DNA of 64,000 bases from Pseudomonas fluorescens (GTDB lineage: Bacteria; Pseudomonadota; Gammaproteobacteria; Pseudomonadales; Pseudomonadaceae). Positions within the stretch are counted from its first letter, which is position 1. Each line of letters opens with the position of its first letter. Made by a program: the position numbers and the translations under genes. This document shows, piece after piece, positions 55,252 through 64,000 of this stretch. Under the pieces are notes generated by a model. The model ran no database searches. It was not told the origin of the DNA and saw only the letters and a list, made by a program, of their open reading frames with translations. Location: positions 2,565,826 to 2,629,825 of the forward strand of contig NZ_OZ024668.1 of NCBI RefSeq assembly GCF_902497775.2, read 5' to 3'.

Positions 55252-56531
55252 GCGCCGGCCTTGCCCTGTTCGCCGCTAACGGCGGAGGCTTCTTTCTTGT
55301 CCTGGCCCTGCAGGTGCTGGCCGGGGGTGACGGGTACTTCGGCGCTGTCGTTGACCACTTCGACGTCACTGCCGTCACGCAGGCGGTCGGTGCCTTCGAG
55401 CACGACCCGCTCGCCGTTGGCCAGGCCTTCGCTGACCACGGTATGGTCGCCATCACTGGCGCCCAGCTTGAGCTTGCGGATGCGCACCTTGTTGTCGCCT
55501 TCCATGACATAGACGAACGAGCCATCGGTGCCGAACTGAATGGCCGCCGACGGCGCCAGCACCACGCCCTTGAGGGTATCGGCGAGCAGGCGCACGTTGA
55601 CGAACTGGTTGGGGAACAGCGCTTCGTCCTGGTTCTCGAAGAAGGCCTTGAACTTCAGGGTGCCGGTGGTGGTGTCGATCTGGTTGTCGAGGCTGCGCAA
55701 TACGCCGACCGCCTGTTGCTTGACGTCGCTGCGGTCCCAGGCCTCGACCGGCAATTGCGCGCCGCTACGGTAGCGGGCCAGCACGGCATTGAGCTCCGAC
55801 TCGGGCAAGGTGAAGGCCACGGTAATCGGCTGGGTCTGGGTGATGACCACCAAGGCAGTGGTGTCGTTGGCCGCCACCAGGTTGCCGACGTCCAGCTGGC
55901 GCAGGCCCAGACGGCCGTTGATCGGTGCACGAATGCGGGTAAAGTCGAGGTTGAGCTTGGCGTCGCCCACCGCGGCCTGGTTGGTCTTGATCGTGCCCTG
56001 GTACTGGCCGACCAGTGCCTGCTGGGTGTCGAGGGTCTGCTTGGCGATGCTGTCTTCGGCGTACAGGCCTTTATAACGCTGCAGGTCGATCTGGGCGTTT
56101 TTCAGCTGCGCCTGGTTTTGCGCCAGGGTGCCTTCGGCCTGCTGCAGGGCGATCTGGTAGCTGCGCGGGTCGATCTCGGCCAGCAGGTCGCCGGCCTTGA
56201 CCTTCTGCCCTTCCTGGAAGTTGACCTTGACCAGCTCACCGCCCACCCGGCTGCGCACGTTGACCGTATTGGTCGCGGTCACCGTGCCCAGCGCCTTGAG
56301 GTACACCGGGAAATCACCCACCGTGGCTGGCTCGACCCGCACCGGTACGGGGCCTGCGAACGCGCCAAAACCCGGCCGCCCGCCCTTGCCGCCTGGCGCC
56401 GCACCAGCCTTTTGCCCGGCCGGTGACGGCCACAGCCACCAGCACAGGCCGGCGACCAGCAACAGGATCAGCAGGCCGACAAGCCAGCGACGAGGGGAAC
56501 GGGAACGAGAAAGCATGGGTTGATCGACCAT
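55248..56531 (-). CDS. muxA: RND efflux membrane-fusion protein MuxA
   Basis: 427 aa from the ATG at 56531 (two further in-frame ATGs, at 56516 and 56573, lack a better site). An N-terminal membrane anchor (about 15-35), biotinyl-lipoyl and hairpin domains and the tip ([33 protein letters not shown]) are typical of periplasmic adaptors. It joins MuxBC to OpmB. It is the first gene of the operon. Confidence 0.92.
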   Translation of the reverse strand: MVDQPMLSRSRSPRRWLVGLLILLLVAGLCWWLWPSPAGQKAGAAPGGKGGRPGFGAFAGPVPVRVEPATVGDFPVYLKALGTVTATNTVNVRSRVGGELVKVNFQEGQKVKAGDLLAEIDPRSYQIALQQAEGTLAQNQAQLKNAQIDLQRYKGLYAEDSIAKQTLDTQQALVGQYQGTIKTNQAAVGDAKLNLDFTRIRAPINGRLGLRQLDVGNLVAANDTTALVVITQTQPITVAFTLPESELNAVLARYRSGAQLPVEAWDRSDVKQQAVGVLRSLDNQIDTTTGTLKFKAFFENQDEALFPNQFVNVRLLADTLKGVVLAPSAAIQFGTDGSFVYVMEGDNKVRIRKLKLGASDGDHTVVSEGLANGERVVLEGTDRLRDGSDVEVVNDSAEVPVTPGQHLQGQDKKEASAVSGEQGKAGA

Positions 56532-56645
56532 TGTGCGGGAAAGAAATTTTTGAGGAGGCTGAACGATAAGCACTGCAGACGGATAAGCAAAGCGCCTTTA
56601 CCGGCACTTTACCTTGAGCTTACGTTGCTAAAGTAATGAACTATA

Positions 56646-56678
56646 AATAAAAACGGCCTGGACTTGGGCCAGGCCGTT
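56646..56678 (-). terminator. Rho-independent terminator downstream of tpx
   Basis: On the minus strand, a perfect 10-bp stem (aacggcctgg / ccaggccgtt) with a seven-base loop, then a T-rich run (tttttattta). It lies about 90 bases after the tpx stop, with a REP between. It also sits just upstream of the muxA promoter region. Confidence 0.85.
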
Positions 56679-56697
56679 ACATCTCTTCGCAATTCTT

Positions 56698-56750
56698 CGC
56701 GGGGCAAGCCCGCTCCTACAGGGGTGGTGTAGGAGCGGGCTTGCCCCGCG
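56698..56750. repeat. REP-type palindromic repeat, perfect pair
   Basis: Perfect 23-bp arms, beginning cgcggggcaagcccgctcct, separated by seven bases (ggggtgg). It lies between the tpx stop (56765) and its terminator. Confidence 0.95.
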
Positions 56751-56764
56751 ACTGGCTGCCACTG

Positions 56765-57265
56765 TTACTTCAGCACAGCCAGAGCAGCCTCGTAGTTCGG
56801 CTCTTCAGCGATTTCGCCTACCAACTCGCTGTGCAGCACCTTGTCGTTCTCATCCAGCACGACCACAGCACGGGCAGTCAGGCCGGCCAGCGGGCCGTCG
56901 GCGATTTCAACGCCGTAGTCGCCGAAGAACTCACGACCGCGCAGCAGCGACAGGTTCTGCACGTTCTCCAGGCCTTCAGCACCGCAGAAGCGCGCTTGAG
57001 CGAACGGCAGGTCTGCGGAGATGCACAGTACGACGGTGTTGTTCAGCTCGTTGGCCTGGGCATTGAACTTGCGCACCGAAGTGGCGCAGGTTGGCGTATC
57101 GACGCTTGGGAAGATGTTCAGCACTTTGCGCTTGCCGGCCAGGGAAGCCAGGGTCACGTCAGCCAGGCCAGCACCAACCAGGGAAAACGCAGGTGCCTGG
57201 GCGCCGACTTTCGGCAGCTCGCCTTTGACCTGAACCGGGTTGCCTTTGAGAGTCACTTGAGCCAT
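56765..57265 (-). CDS. tpx: Thiol peroxidase Tpx
   Basis: 166 aa, the usual length. The peroxidatic Cys60 (DTPTCATS) and resolving Cys94 (ARFCGAEG) are both present, in the order of the atypical 2-Cys Tpx group. It reduces hydroperoxides with thioredoxin electrons. A terminator follows downstream. Upstream lies a short gap and then the permease gene with a hairpin. Confidence 0.95.
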   Translation of the reverse strand: MAQVTLKGNPVQVKGELPKVGAQAPAFSLVGAGLADVTLASLAGKRKVLNIFPSVDTPTCATSVRKFNAQANELNNTVVLCISADLPFAQARFCGAEGLENVQNLSLLRGREFFGDYGVEIADGPLAGLTARAVVVLDENDKVLHSELVGEIAEEPNYEAALAVLK

Positions 57266-57388
57266 GAACGAAGTCCTTATGCGGGGGTGAGTAAAGGACC
57301 AGAGTTAACCATGAAAGTGCCCGTCTACCTATGGCCCAATGTTAAATTGTTGAATTGCCAGACAACTTTTGTGGACAATTTTTAGTTG

Positions 57389-57415
57389 TTCGGGAGCCGA
57401 TTGCCGGCTCCCGAA
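57389..57415 (-). terminator. Hairpin downstream of the HAAAP permease
   Basis: A perfect 11-bp stem (ttcgggagccg / cggctcccgaa) with a five-base loop, ten bases after the permease stop. No T run follows on the minus strand, so it may be a weak terminator or a transcript stabiliser. Confidence 0.5.
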
Positions 57416-57424
57416 TCCAGCGGT

Positions 57425-58702
57425 TCAGCTCAGCAGCGAGTAAACCAGCGCCGAGATGGCGACCAGGCCGACGGCGACGACGAACACGTTGGACATCTGC
57501 CCGCGGTACTTGCTCATGGCCGGGACCTTGCGGATGGCGTACATCGGCATCAGGAACAGGATCGCAGCGATCACCGGGCCGCCGAGGGTCTCGATCATGC
57601 CGAGGATGCTCGGGTTGAGGGTGGCGACGATCCAGCAGATGATCAGCATGAAGGCTGCGGTCATGCGGTCCAGGGCCTTGGCACCTGGGCGTTTGCCCGT
57701 CTTGAGCACCAGGCCCTTGAGGCCTTCGCTGGCACCGATGTAGTGGCCCAGGAACGACTTGGCGATGGCGATGAAGGCAATCAGCGGCGCGGCAAAGGCG
57801 ATGGTCGGGTTGCTGAAGTGGTTGGCCAGGTACGACAGGATCGACAGGTTCTGCGCCTTGGCTTCGGCCAGTTGCGCAGGCGTCAGGGTCAGTACGCAGC
57901 TGAACACGAAGAACATCACCATGGCCACCATCAACAGGTGGGCGCGGCACAGGATCTGCCCGCTGCGCTCGTCGGCGTGCACGCCATAGCGGCGTTTCTG
58001 GTCAACGGCAAAGGCCGAGATGATCGGCGAATGGTTGAACGAGAAGACCATCACCGGGATCGCCAGCCACAGGGTGTGCAGGAACGCCGAGCCCGAAGGC
58101 AATTCGGTTGCGGTGGTGAGGATGCCGCCGCTCCAGTGCGGAATCAGGAACACCGCCAGGAACGCCAGGGCAACGATGAACGGATAAACCAGCCAGCTCA
58201 TGACCTTGACCGTGGCCTGCTCGCCGCAGCGCACGATGGCCAACAGGCCGAGGATCAGCACGAACGACAATATCGCGCGCGGTGGCGGCTCGATGTGCAG
58301 CTGGTGCTCCATGAAACTGCCGACGGTGTTGGTCAGGGCCACGCTGTAGATCAGCAGGATCGGGAAGATGGCGCAGAAGTACAGCAGGGTGATCAGGGCA
58401 CCGGCGCTGAGGCCGAAATGCTCTTCGACCACGTCGGTGATGTCGGCGCCGTCGCGCCCGGAGAGCACGAAGCGGGTCAGGCCACGGTGCGCGTAGAAAG
58501 TCATCGGGAAGGCCAGCAGCGCCAGGATCAGCAGCGGCCAGAAGCCGCCGAGGCCGGCGTTGATCGGCAGGAACAGGGTCCCGGCGCCGATCGCCGTGCC
58601 AAACAGGCCCAGCATCCAGGTTGTGTCCTGACGGGCCCAGCTGCCGAGGGCGGCGGGGGTCGATTCAAAGCGTTGTTCAACGCTTGGGGCCTGCTCATTC
58701 AT
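57425..58702 (-). CDS. HAAAP family amino-acid permease (serine/tryptophan type)
   Basis: 425 aa from the ATG at 58702; the frame extends to 58906 without support. About 11 membrane helices. LFGTAIGAGTLFLPINAGLGGFWPL and AYPMTFYAHRG-like motifs (here FPMTFYAHRGLTRF) mark the hydroxy/aromatic amino-acid permease family, with SdaC as the near relative. It would import serine or an aromatic amino acid. Upstream, between it and amaC, is a REP pair. Confidence 0.88.
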   Translation of the reverse strand: MNEQAPSVEQRFESTPAALGSWARQDTTWMLGLFGTAIGAGTLFLPINAGLGGFWPLLILALLAFPMTFYAHRGLTRFVLSGRDGADITDVVEEHFGLSAGALITLLYFCAIFPILLIYSVALTNTVGSFMEHQLHIEPPPRAILSFVLILGLLAIVRCGEQATVKVMSWLVYPFIVALAFLAVFLIPHWSGGILTTATELPSGSAFLHTLWLAIPVMVFSFNHSPIISAFAVDQKRRYGVHADERSGQILCRAHLLMVAMVMFFVFSCVLTLTPAQLAEAKAQNLSILSYLANHFSNPTIAFAAPLIAFIAIAKSFLGHYIGASEGLKGLVLKTGKRPGAKALDRMTAAFMLIICWIVATLNPSILGMIETLGGPVIAAILFLMPMYAIRKVPAMSKYRGQMSNVFVVAVGLVAISALVYSLLS

Positions 58703-58860
58703 CCGGGTGCAACTCCACTCGCAAGACTGCAACAGGGCTGAGAGTGGCGAAACAGACGCTTCACCCCTCTTAGCCATACAAAGAGGGGCGCGATTGTGCG
58801 CCGTTTGGTTGCACTTGCAAAGCCCTGGCCGAGGAGTGGTTGCACCTTGGGCTGAAAGCA

Positions 58861-58942
58861 TCGCGGGGCAAGCCCGCTCCCACCGGAACCACCCCATCCT
58901 TGACATCAGGTGAGTAGCGGTGGGAGCGGGCTTGCCCCGCGA
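58861..58942. repeat. REP-type palindromic repeat pair
   Basis: Perfect 25-bp arms, starting tcgcggggcaagcccgctcc and ending cgggcttgccccgcga, separated by about 32 bases. It lies in the gap upstream of the permease and downstream of amaC. Confidence 0.95.
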
Positions 58943-58952
58943 TTGAAGTGAC

Positions 58953-60146
58953 TTACTGAACCGCAGCGAACGCCTTGGCCACTTGCTGCAGGTTGTCCGG
59001 ACGCAAGCCGGCCATGCACACCCGGCCGCTGTCGATCAGGTACACACCGAACTCGTCACGCAGGCGACGGACCTGCTCGACGCTCAAGCCGGTGTAGCTG
59101 AACATGCCACGCTGGCGCAGGAAGAACTGGAAGTCCTGACCCGGCAGCAGTTCGCCCAGGGCATCGACCAAGGCCTGGCGCATGTCGAGGATACGCAGGC
59201 GCATCTTCTCCACTTCCGCCTCCCACTGGGCGTTGAGCTCGGCATCGCCGAGCACCGCAGCGACCAGCTGGGCACCAAAGCTTGGCGGGCTGGAGTAGTT
59301 GCGGCGCACGGTGGCCTTGAGCTGGCCGAGCACGCTTTGCGCGGTATCGGCGTCGTCACAGACCACCGACAGGCCACCGACTCGCTCGCCATACAACGAG
59401 AAGATCTTCGAGAACGAGTTGCTCACCAGGCACGGCACGCCGGCGCGGGCCGCTTCGCGAATGGCGTAGGCGTCTTCTGCCAGGCCTTCGCCAAAGCCCT
59501 GGTAGGCGATGTCGAGGAACGGGATCAGGTTGCGCGCCTTGACCACTTCGATCACTTGCTGCCACTGCGCCTGGCTCAGGTCGACCCCGGTAGGGTTGTG
59601 GCAGCATGGGTGCAACAGCACGATGCTGTTGGCCGGGAGGCCGTTGAGGGCGCTGAGCATGCCGTCGAAGTCGACGCCGCGGCTGGCCTGGTCGAAGTAC
59701 GGGTAGGTGTTGACCTTGAAACCCGCGCCTTCGAAGATCGCCCGGTGGTTGTCCCAGGTCGGATCACTGACCCACACCTGCGAGTCGGGGAAGTAGCGCT
59801 TGAGGAAGTCGGCACCGACTTTCAGCGCACCAGAACCACCGACCGTCTGCACGGTGGCGACACGGCCGCTTGCAACGGCTGGATGGCCAGCGCCGAACAA
59901 CAGCGCCTGGATCGCCTGGCGATAGCTGTTCAAGCCTTCCATCGGCAGGTACATCGAGGCTTCGTGAGGCTGGGCGGCAAAGCGCTGCTCGGCTTCGCGC
60001 ACCGCGGCCAGCTGTGGCACCACGCCTGCGGCATCGTAATACAGGCCGATACTCAGGTTGACCTTGGCGGCGCGCGGATCGGCCTTGAATGTCTCCATCA
60101 GGGAGAGAATCGGATCGCCGGCATAGGCATCGACATGTTTGAACAC
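58953..60146 (-). CDS. amaC: Aminotransferase AmaC (aromatic-type, D-lysine pathway)
   Basis: 397 aa class I aminotransferase of the AspC/TyrB subgroup. NPTGVDLS (184-191) and PLP Lys247 ([15 protein letters not shown]) are present. The start is a GTG at 60146 with AAGGAG nine bases upstream. In P. putida the gene beside dpkA of this type is amaC, which moves the D-lysine amino group to give Delta1-piperideine-2-carboxylate. TyrB activity is the alternative reading. Confidence 0.82.
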   Translation of the reverse strand: MFKHVDAYAGDPILSLMETFKADPRAAKVNLSIGLYYDAAGVVPQLAAVREAEQRFAAQPHEASMYLPMEGLNSYRQAIQALLFGAGHPAVASGRVATVQTVGGSGALKVGADFLKRYFPDSQVWVSDPTWDNHRAIFEGAGFKVNTYPYFDQASRGVDFDGMLSALNGLPANSIVLLHPCCHNPTGVDLSQAQWQQVIEVVKARNLIPFLDIAYQGFGEGLAEDAYAIREAARAGVPCLVSNSFSKIFSLYGERVGGLSVVCDDADTAQSVLGQLKATVRRNYSSPPSFGAQLVAAVLGDAELNAQWEAEVEKMRLRILDMRQALVDALGELLPGQDFQFFLRQRGMFSYTGLSVEQVRRLRDEFGVYLIDSGRVCMAGLRPDNLQQVAKAFAAVQ

Positions 60147-60278
60147 AGCGCACAGCTCCTTGGGTCAGGACAGTTCGGACTAAAAGCTATGCCGAGGATA
60201 CCTGTACTGCGGGCTGAGGAACATTACCCCCGGTGCAACTGATTAATGCATGTGTGCACAGTAATCGGCGGCTAAGCG

Positions 60279-61304
60279 CTACCCCGCCAACCCCTGCAAC
60301 TGCTCAAGCTCCGCTACTGTCAGGGTCACCCCCTCCTTCGCCGACTGCTCACGCTCACGGAAGCGGCGCTCACCCGGCATGCGCTGCAAGCCCACCGCCT
60401 GCATCTGCCGCACCAGGTCGCGGCTGCGCTCGGCAAAGCGGTTGCCCACCGACTTGGCCGGGTCGATGACGATGATCAACTGCCCGGTCCAGGGCGTTTT
60501 TGCCCCCGGGTGTTGCGACCAGTCGAACTCGAACGAGAAATTACCGCCGGTCAGCGCCGCCGCCAGCAACTCGACCATCATCGACAGCGCCGAACCCTTG
60601 TGCCCGCCAAATGGCAGCAAGGCGCCGCCGTCGAGAATCGCCTGCGGGTCGCGGGTCGGCTCGCCTTTATTGTCGACGCCCATGCCTTCAGGCAGCAGCT
60701 CGCCCTTGCGCGCGGCGATCTGCACATCGCCATGGGCCATGGCGCTGGTGGCCATGTCGAAGACAATCGGATCGCTGCCGGCACACGGCGCGGCAAAAGC
60801 AATCGGGTTGGTGCCGAACAATGGCTGCTGGGCGCCATGAGGCACCACGCAGGTCATGCTGTTGACCACGCTCAAGGCCACCAGGCCTTCATCGGCAAAG
60901 GGTTCGACATCCGGCCAGAGGGCGGCGAAATGGTGCGAGTTGTGGATCGCCAGCACGGCAATCCCGGCGCTGCGGGCTTTTTCCACCAACAGCTCGCGGG
61001 CCGCAGCCAGTGCAGGCTGGGCAAAACCGCCCTGGGCATCGACGCGCACATAACCGCTGGCCACATCCTCGACTTCAGGCAGCGCCTGGCCGTTCACCCA
61101 GCCACTGGCCAGGGTCGAGACATAACCGGGAATACGGAACACACCGTGGCTGTGGGCACCGTCGCGCTGGGCGCTGGCGCAGTTGAAAGCCAAGGCCTGA
61201 GCCACCGCTGCGCTGCAACCGTGACAGACGAAAATGCGTTGCAGCAAGGCCTGCAAGTCGGCAAAGGCGATCTGCGCGACAGCAGTGTCGGGACGTGCGG
61301 ACAT
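60279..61304 (-). CDS. dpkA: Delta1-piperideine-2-carboxylate reductase DpkA
   Basis: 341 aa of the malate/L-lactate/ureidoglycolate dehydrogenase-like family. HSHGVFRIPGY (51-61, catalytic-site His) and FGGHKGSALSMMVE (nucleotide-binding region) are typical. It reduces Delta1-piperideine-2-carboxylate to L-pipecolate with NADPH, and can act on the pyrroline analogue. GGGAG precedes the ATG. It reads divergently from the RpiR regulator. Confidence 0.88.
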   Translation of the reverse strand: MSARPDTAVAQIAFADLQALLQRIFVCHGCSAAVAQALAFNCASAQRDGAHSHGVFRIPGYVSTLASGWVNGQALPEVEDVASGYVRVDAQGGFAQPALAAARELLVEKARSAGIAVLAIHNSHHFAALWPDVEPFADEGLVALSVVNSMTCVVPHGAQQPLFGTNPIAFAAPCAGSDPIVFDMATSAMAHGDVQIAARKGELLPEGMGVDNKGEPTRDPQAILDGGALLPFGGHKGSALSMMVELLAAALTGGNFSFEFDWSQHPGAKTPWTGQLIIVIDPAKSVGNRFAERSRDLVRQMQAVGLQRMPGERRFREREQSAKEGVTLTVAELEQLQGLAG

Positions 61305-61380
61305 CTGAAGCTCCCTTATTGGATTTGGAATGGGCGACAGCGATGGGCAATGGCCTGACTTTCCTCCAGTGACAGCAAAC

Positions 61381-61394
61381 TGTCAAATATTGAC
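61381..61394. promoter_or_regulatory. Candidate operator between dpkA and the RpiR gene
   Basis: tgtcaaatattgac has matching inverted arms (gtcaa-ata-ttgac) and lies within 80 bases of both divergent starts. It may bind the RpiR regulator encoded beside it; no proof from sequence alone. Confidence 0.45.
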
Positions 61395-61397
61395 TTG

Positions 61398-62324
61398 ATG
61401 ACAGAAAACATTCATTTTCTGTTTCCACGTGCCACCGCCTTCGAGTATCGCCCCGTGAGCCAACCGATCAAACAGCGCCTGGAACACAGCCTGCACAACG
61501 CATCGGCGTCCGGGCGCAAGATCGCCAGCTACATGCTCGCCCACCTCACCGACCTGCCCTTCGAAACCTCCGCCAGCCTTGCGGCGAAAATCGGCGTCAG
61601 CGAGTCGAGTGTCGGGCGCTTCTGCCGCTCGTTGGGCTACGAGCACCTCAAGGCCCTCAAACATGACCTTAAAGACGACCTCGGCGAAGGCCCGTGGCTG
61701 GTCGGTGATCGTCTGCAAGAATTTCGCCAGCAGCACGGCAAGGACGCCGCAGGCCTGGCGCGCAGCCTTGAGCAGGAAGTCGGCGCGCTGGTGCGGGTTT
61801 ACGAGTACAGCCGCACCCCGGCCTGGAGCACCGTCAGCCAGCGCCTGGCGCAGCGACGCAAGGTGTTCGTCGCAGGCTTCCAGACCGAACGCGGCATCGC
61901 CCAGTGCATGGCCCACCTGCTGCAATACCTGCGCGACGGCGTGCAGGTGGTCGATGGCAGTGCCGGGCATTTTGGCGAGGTGCTGCTCAGTGATCCGGCC
62001 GACTGCGCCCTGGTGGTGTTCGAGGCCCGCCGCTATTCCCGCCACGCCCTGAACCTGTGCCGCAAGGCGCATGCGGCGGGCATTCCGGTCACCCTGGTGA
62101 CCGACACCTTTTGTGACTGGGCCGATGCCAACGCCAGTGAGGTATTTCGCATCCCCACCGAATTCAATCTGTTCTGGGAGTCCACCGCGACGATGCTGTC
62201 GTGGGTACACCTGATGGTCAACGAGGTCTGCAAGAAGCTAGGACCGGATGTTGAAAAACGCTTGGAAGCAACTGCAGCTCTACACAACGAATTCGTTGGC
62301 TACACGTCAACGAGCAAACAATAG
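61398..62324 (+). CDS. RpiR-family regulator of the D-lysine cluster
   Basis: 308 aa from the ATG at 61398 (a GTG at 61456 is an alternative start). The N-terminal HTH_6 domain has FETSASLAAKIGVSESSVGRF in the recognition part. The C-terminal SIS (sugar isomerase) fold spans about 145-280. It likely senses a lysine-derived compound and controls dpkA and the transport genes around it; that is inferred from position. The next gene begins 34 bases on. Confidence 0.87.
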   Translation: MTENIHFLFPRATAFEYRPVSQPIKQRLEHSLHNASASGRKIASYMLAHLTDLPFETSASLAAKIGVSESSVGRFCRSLGYEHLKALKHDLKDDLGEGPWLVGDRLQEFRQQHGKDAAGLARSLEQEVGALVRVYEYSRTPAWSTVSQRLAQRRKVFVAGFQTERGIAQCMAHLLQYLRDGVQVVDGSAGHFGEVLLSDPADCALVVFEARRYSRHALNLCRKAHAAGIPVTLVTDTFCDWADANASEVFRIPTEFNLFWESTATMLSWVHLMVNEVCKKLGPDVEKRLEATAALHNEFVGYTSTSKQ

Positions 62325-62358
62325 CAAGAGTGCAATCAACAACAGATCGAGGTGCGTC

Positions 62359-63117
62359 ATGAAACCCGTTATCCGCTTCGCAGGGGCTTGCGCCCTGCTG
62401 CTCGCCGGCTCGACCATGGCCCAGGCCGAAACTCTGAAGATCGCCACCGAGGGCGCTTACCCACCGTTCAACTACGTTGACTCCGACAACAAGCTGCACG
62501 GCTTCGACGTCGACATCACTCACGCCCTGTGCGAGCAGATGAAGGTCGAGTGCACCCTGGTGGCCCAGGACTGGGAAGGCATCATCCCGGCGCTGATGGC
62601 CAAGAAATACGATGCGGTGGTCGCTTCGATGATCAACACCGAAGAGCGCCGCAAGAAGATCGCCTTTACCAATCACTACTACAAGACCCCGTTGTCGGTG
62701 GCAGTGGCCAAGGACAGCGAAATCACCGACGCGCAGACCGACTTCAAAGGCTACACGGTCGGCGCGCAGTCCTCCTCGACCCAGGCCATCTACGCCGAAG
62801 ACGTCTACGGCAAAGCCGGTGCCGACGTCAAACTCTACCCCACTCTCGATGAAGCCAACGCCGACCTCGCCGCGGGGCGCCTGGACGGGGTGATTGCCGA
62901 CAAATTCCCGCTGACCGAATGGCTGGGCAAAGCCGGCAAGGACTGCTGCAAGATCCTTGGCGACGTCAACGGCACCAAGGCCGACGCCTCGATTGCCGTG
63001 CGCAAGGAAAACCAAGCCCTGCGCGAGCGCCTGAACAAGGCCCTGGATGAAATCGTCGCCAACGGCACCTACCAGAAGATCGCCAGTCGTTACTTCGACT
63101 TCGATATCTATCAGTGA
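62359..63117 (+). CDS. Basic amino-acid ABC transporter binding protein
   Basis: 252 aa from the ATG at 62359; open frame upstream is shadow. Signal peptide to about 23, then ETLKIATEGAYPPFNYVD and the GFDVDITHALCEQMKVECTLV block of family-3 binding proteins for lysine/arginine/ornithine. It delivers substrate to the permease pair encoded next. It is in the D-lysine cluster. Confidence 0.92.
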   Translation: MKPVIRFAGACALLLAGSTMAQAETLKIATEGAYPPFNYVDSDNKLHGFDVDITHALCEQMKVECTLVAQDWEGIIPALMAKKYDAVVASMINTEERRKKIAFTNHYYKTPLSVAVAKDSEITDAQTDFKGYTVGAQSSSTQAIYAEDVYGKAGADVKLYPTLDEANADLAAGRLDGVIADKFPLTEWLGKAGKDCCKILGDVNGTKADASIAVRKENQALRERLNKALDEIVANGTYQKIASRYFDFDIYQ

Positions 63118-63121
63118 CTGA

Positions 63122-63206
63122 TCGCGGGTCCAGTCGAAGCGTCGCACCGCCGCTCCCACAAATACCCTGTGGGAGCGGCGGTGCGGCGTCCCGACTTGCC
63201 CCGCGA
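63122..63206. repeat. Nested REP-type palindrome
   Basis: Inner arms gcaccgccgctcccaca and tgtgggagcggcggtgc match perfectly; outer arms (tcgcgggtccagtcg / cgacttgccccgcga) match less well. It lies between the binding protein and the first permease gene, inside what looks like one operon. Confidence 0.85.
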
Positions 63207-63253
63207 AGAGGCCCTCCAAAGCACCATCACTCTTGAACCGAGAGGGTTCGCCC

Positions 63254-63973
63254 ATGCTCGAACAACTGTCACTGTTATCCTTCGCCAGCGGCGGCTGGGG
63301 CCAGGCTCTGCTGGCCGGCGCCCTGGTGACCATTTCCCTGGCCCTGGCCTGCCTGCCGATCGGCCTTCCGCTGGGCCTGGGCGTGGCCCTCGCCGCCCGC
63401 TCCTCCAAGCGCTTCCCGCGCGCCGCCGCGACGGTGTTCTCCACCGTGTTCCGTGGCCTGCCGGAATTGCTCACGCTGCTGATCATCTACTACGGCTGCC
63501 AGATCGCCGCGCAAAAAATCCTCCTGGCCATGGGCTATGAAGGTGAAGTGCTGATCAACACCTTCCTGGCGGCGATGATTGCCTTCAGCCTGGTGTTCGC
63601 CGCATTCTCCAGCGAAATCTGGCTGGCCGCGTTCAAGACCGTCGCCAAGGGCCAGTACGAAGCGTCGGCCGCGCTGGGCCTGAGCAAGGCCACCACCTTT
63701 CGCAAGGTGGTCTTCCCGCAACTGGTGCGCATCGCCCTGCCGGGCCTCTCGAACAACTGGCTGTCGCTGCTCAAGGACACCTCGCTGGTCTCGACCATCT
63801 CCCTGGTCGACCTGATGCGCCAGACCAACCTCGCGGTCAGCGTGACCAAGGAGCCGATGTTCTTCTACGGCGTCGCGTGCCTGGGCTACCTGTTGTTCTC
63901 GGCGTTGTCGGGGCGGGTGTTCAACTTTATCGAGCAGTACTTCAGCCGCCATCTGCGGGGGGCACGGACATGA
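63254..63973 (+). CDS. ABC transporter permease (HisM/HisQ family)
   Basis: 239 aa from the ATG at 63254, with GAGAGGG upstream. The chain has about five helices. The EAA loop (QYEASAALGLSKATTFRKVVFPQ) that docks the ATPase is clear at about 136-158. With the next permease it forms the inner-membrane pore for a basic amino acid. The next gene overlaps its stop by four bases (ATGA). Confidence 0.92.
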   Translation: MLEQLSLLSFASGGWGQALLAGALVTISLALACLPIGLPLGLGVALAARSSKRFPRAAATVFSTVFRGLPELLTLLIIYYGCQIAAQKILLAMGYEGEVLINTFLAAMIAFSLVFAAFSSEIWLAAFKTVAKGQYEASAALGLSKATTFRKVVFPQLVRIALPGLSNNWLSLLKDTSLVSTISLVDLMRQTNLAVSVTKEPMFFYGVACLGYLLFSALSGRVFNFIEQYFSRHLRGART

Positions 63974-64000
63974 GCTTCGATCAACTGCTGGCGCTGGTGC
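63970..64000 (+). CDS. Second ABC transporter permease (partial, cut by window end)
   Basis: Begins ATG at 63970 overlapping the previous stop and reads M-S-F-D-Q-L-L-A-L-V before the window ends. By position it is the partner permease of the D-lysine/basic amino-acid importer. Confidence 0.7.
   Translation, partial: MSFDQLLALV

Noticed and set aside
53341..55512. A 723-residue open frame opposite muxB
   Set aside because: Antisense shadow, same low-complexity character; the true gene carries the RND motifs.
12501..63206. The five palindromic repeats as a CRISPR array
   Set aside because: They are scattered kilobases apart in single intergenic copies with inverted symmetry, which is the REP pattern rather than regular repeat-spacer units.

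Overview
The window looks like core chromosome of a fluorescent-type Pseudomonas (putida/fluorescens lineage). It is GC-rich with dense coding and short operons, and most genes belong to families with well-known Pseudomonas relatives. Several intergenic gaps hold the REP-type palindrome (gcggggcaagcccgctcc). No rRNA, tRNA, CRISPR array, insertion sequence or prophage is visible.

Layout. (1) 1-1132: end of a periplasmic nitrate reductase operon (napA tail, napB, napC). (2) 1147-2475: two small exported proteins of unknown function. (3) 2618-6054: a PqiA/PqiB/PqiC lipid-transport operon with PqiA split into two genes, followed by an AI-2E-type membrane protein and a tandem universal stress protein (6079-8159). 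(4) 8163-9760: a LuxR-type regulator paired with a phytanoyl-CoA dioxygenase-like enzyme. (5) 9838-12393: a class III aminotransferase and a polyamine-binding protein, then an NAD(P)H quinone oxidoreductase (12555-13256). (6) 13293-33814: an arginine transaminase (ATA) locus on the minus strand. Its catabolic operon reads enoyl-CoA hydratase, acyl-CoA dehydrogenase, acyl-CoA synthetase, AruI, AruH, aldehyde dehydrogenase. Upstream lie an amino-acid permease and an AruR/solute-binding protein/AruS sensory operon. Between the hydratase and the permease sits a 6.3 kb gene for a 2,099-residue Ig-like repeat protein.

(7) 33884-40074: a possible catabolic island with a BetI-like regulator, class II aldolase, solute-binding protein, FMN/Fe-S/FAD oxidoreductase, XRE-cupin regulator and enoyl-CoA hydratase. 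A striking palindromic operator lies in its divergent promoter. (8) 40092-45072: assorted genes, including a solitary tyrosine recombinase, a putative lipoprotein, a DUF1345 membrane protein, a second AruH-like aminotransferase and a DUF1652 protein. (9) 45073-56531: a MucR-like MHYT-GGDEF-EAL protein and the muxABC-opmB RND efflux operon. (10) 56765-58702: thiol peroxidase and a HAAAP-type amino-acid permease. (11) 58953-64000: a D-lysine catabolic cluster (amaC, dpkA, RpiR regulator, solute-binding protein, two permeases, the last cut by the window end).

Much of the window serves uptake and breakdown of basic amino acids and polyamines (arginine, D-lysine, putrescine-like compounds). The least explained element is the 2,099-residue protein. 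It reads as a tandem duplication of a unit of about 1,000 residues (seven Ig-like modules plus a cap, twice), has no visible secretion signal, and its 3' part is noticeably AT-richer than the rest.
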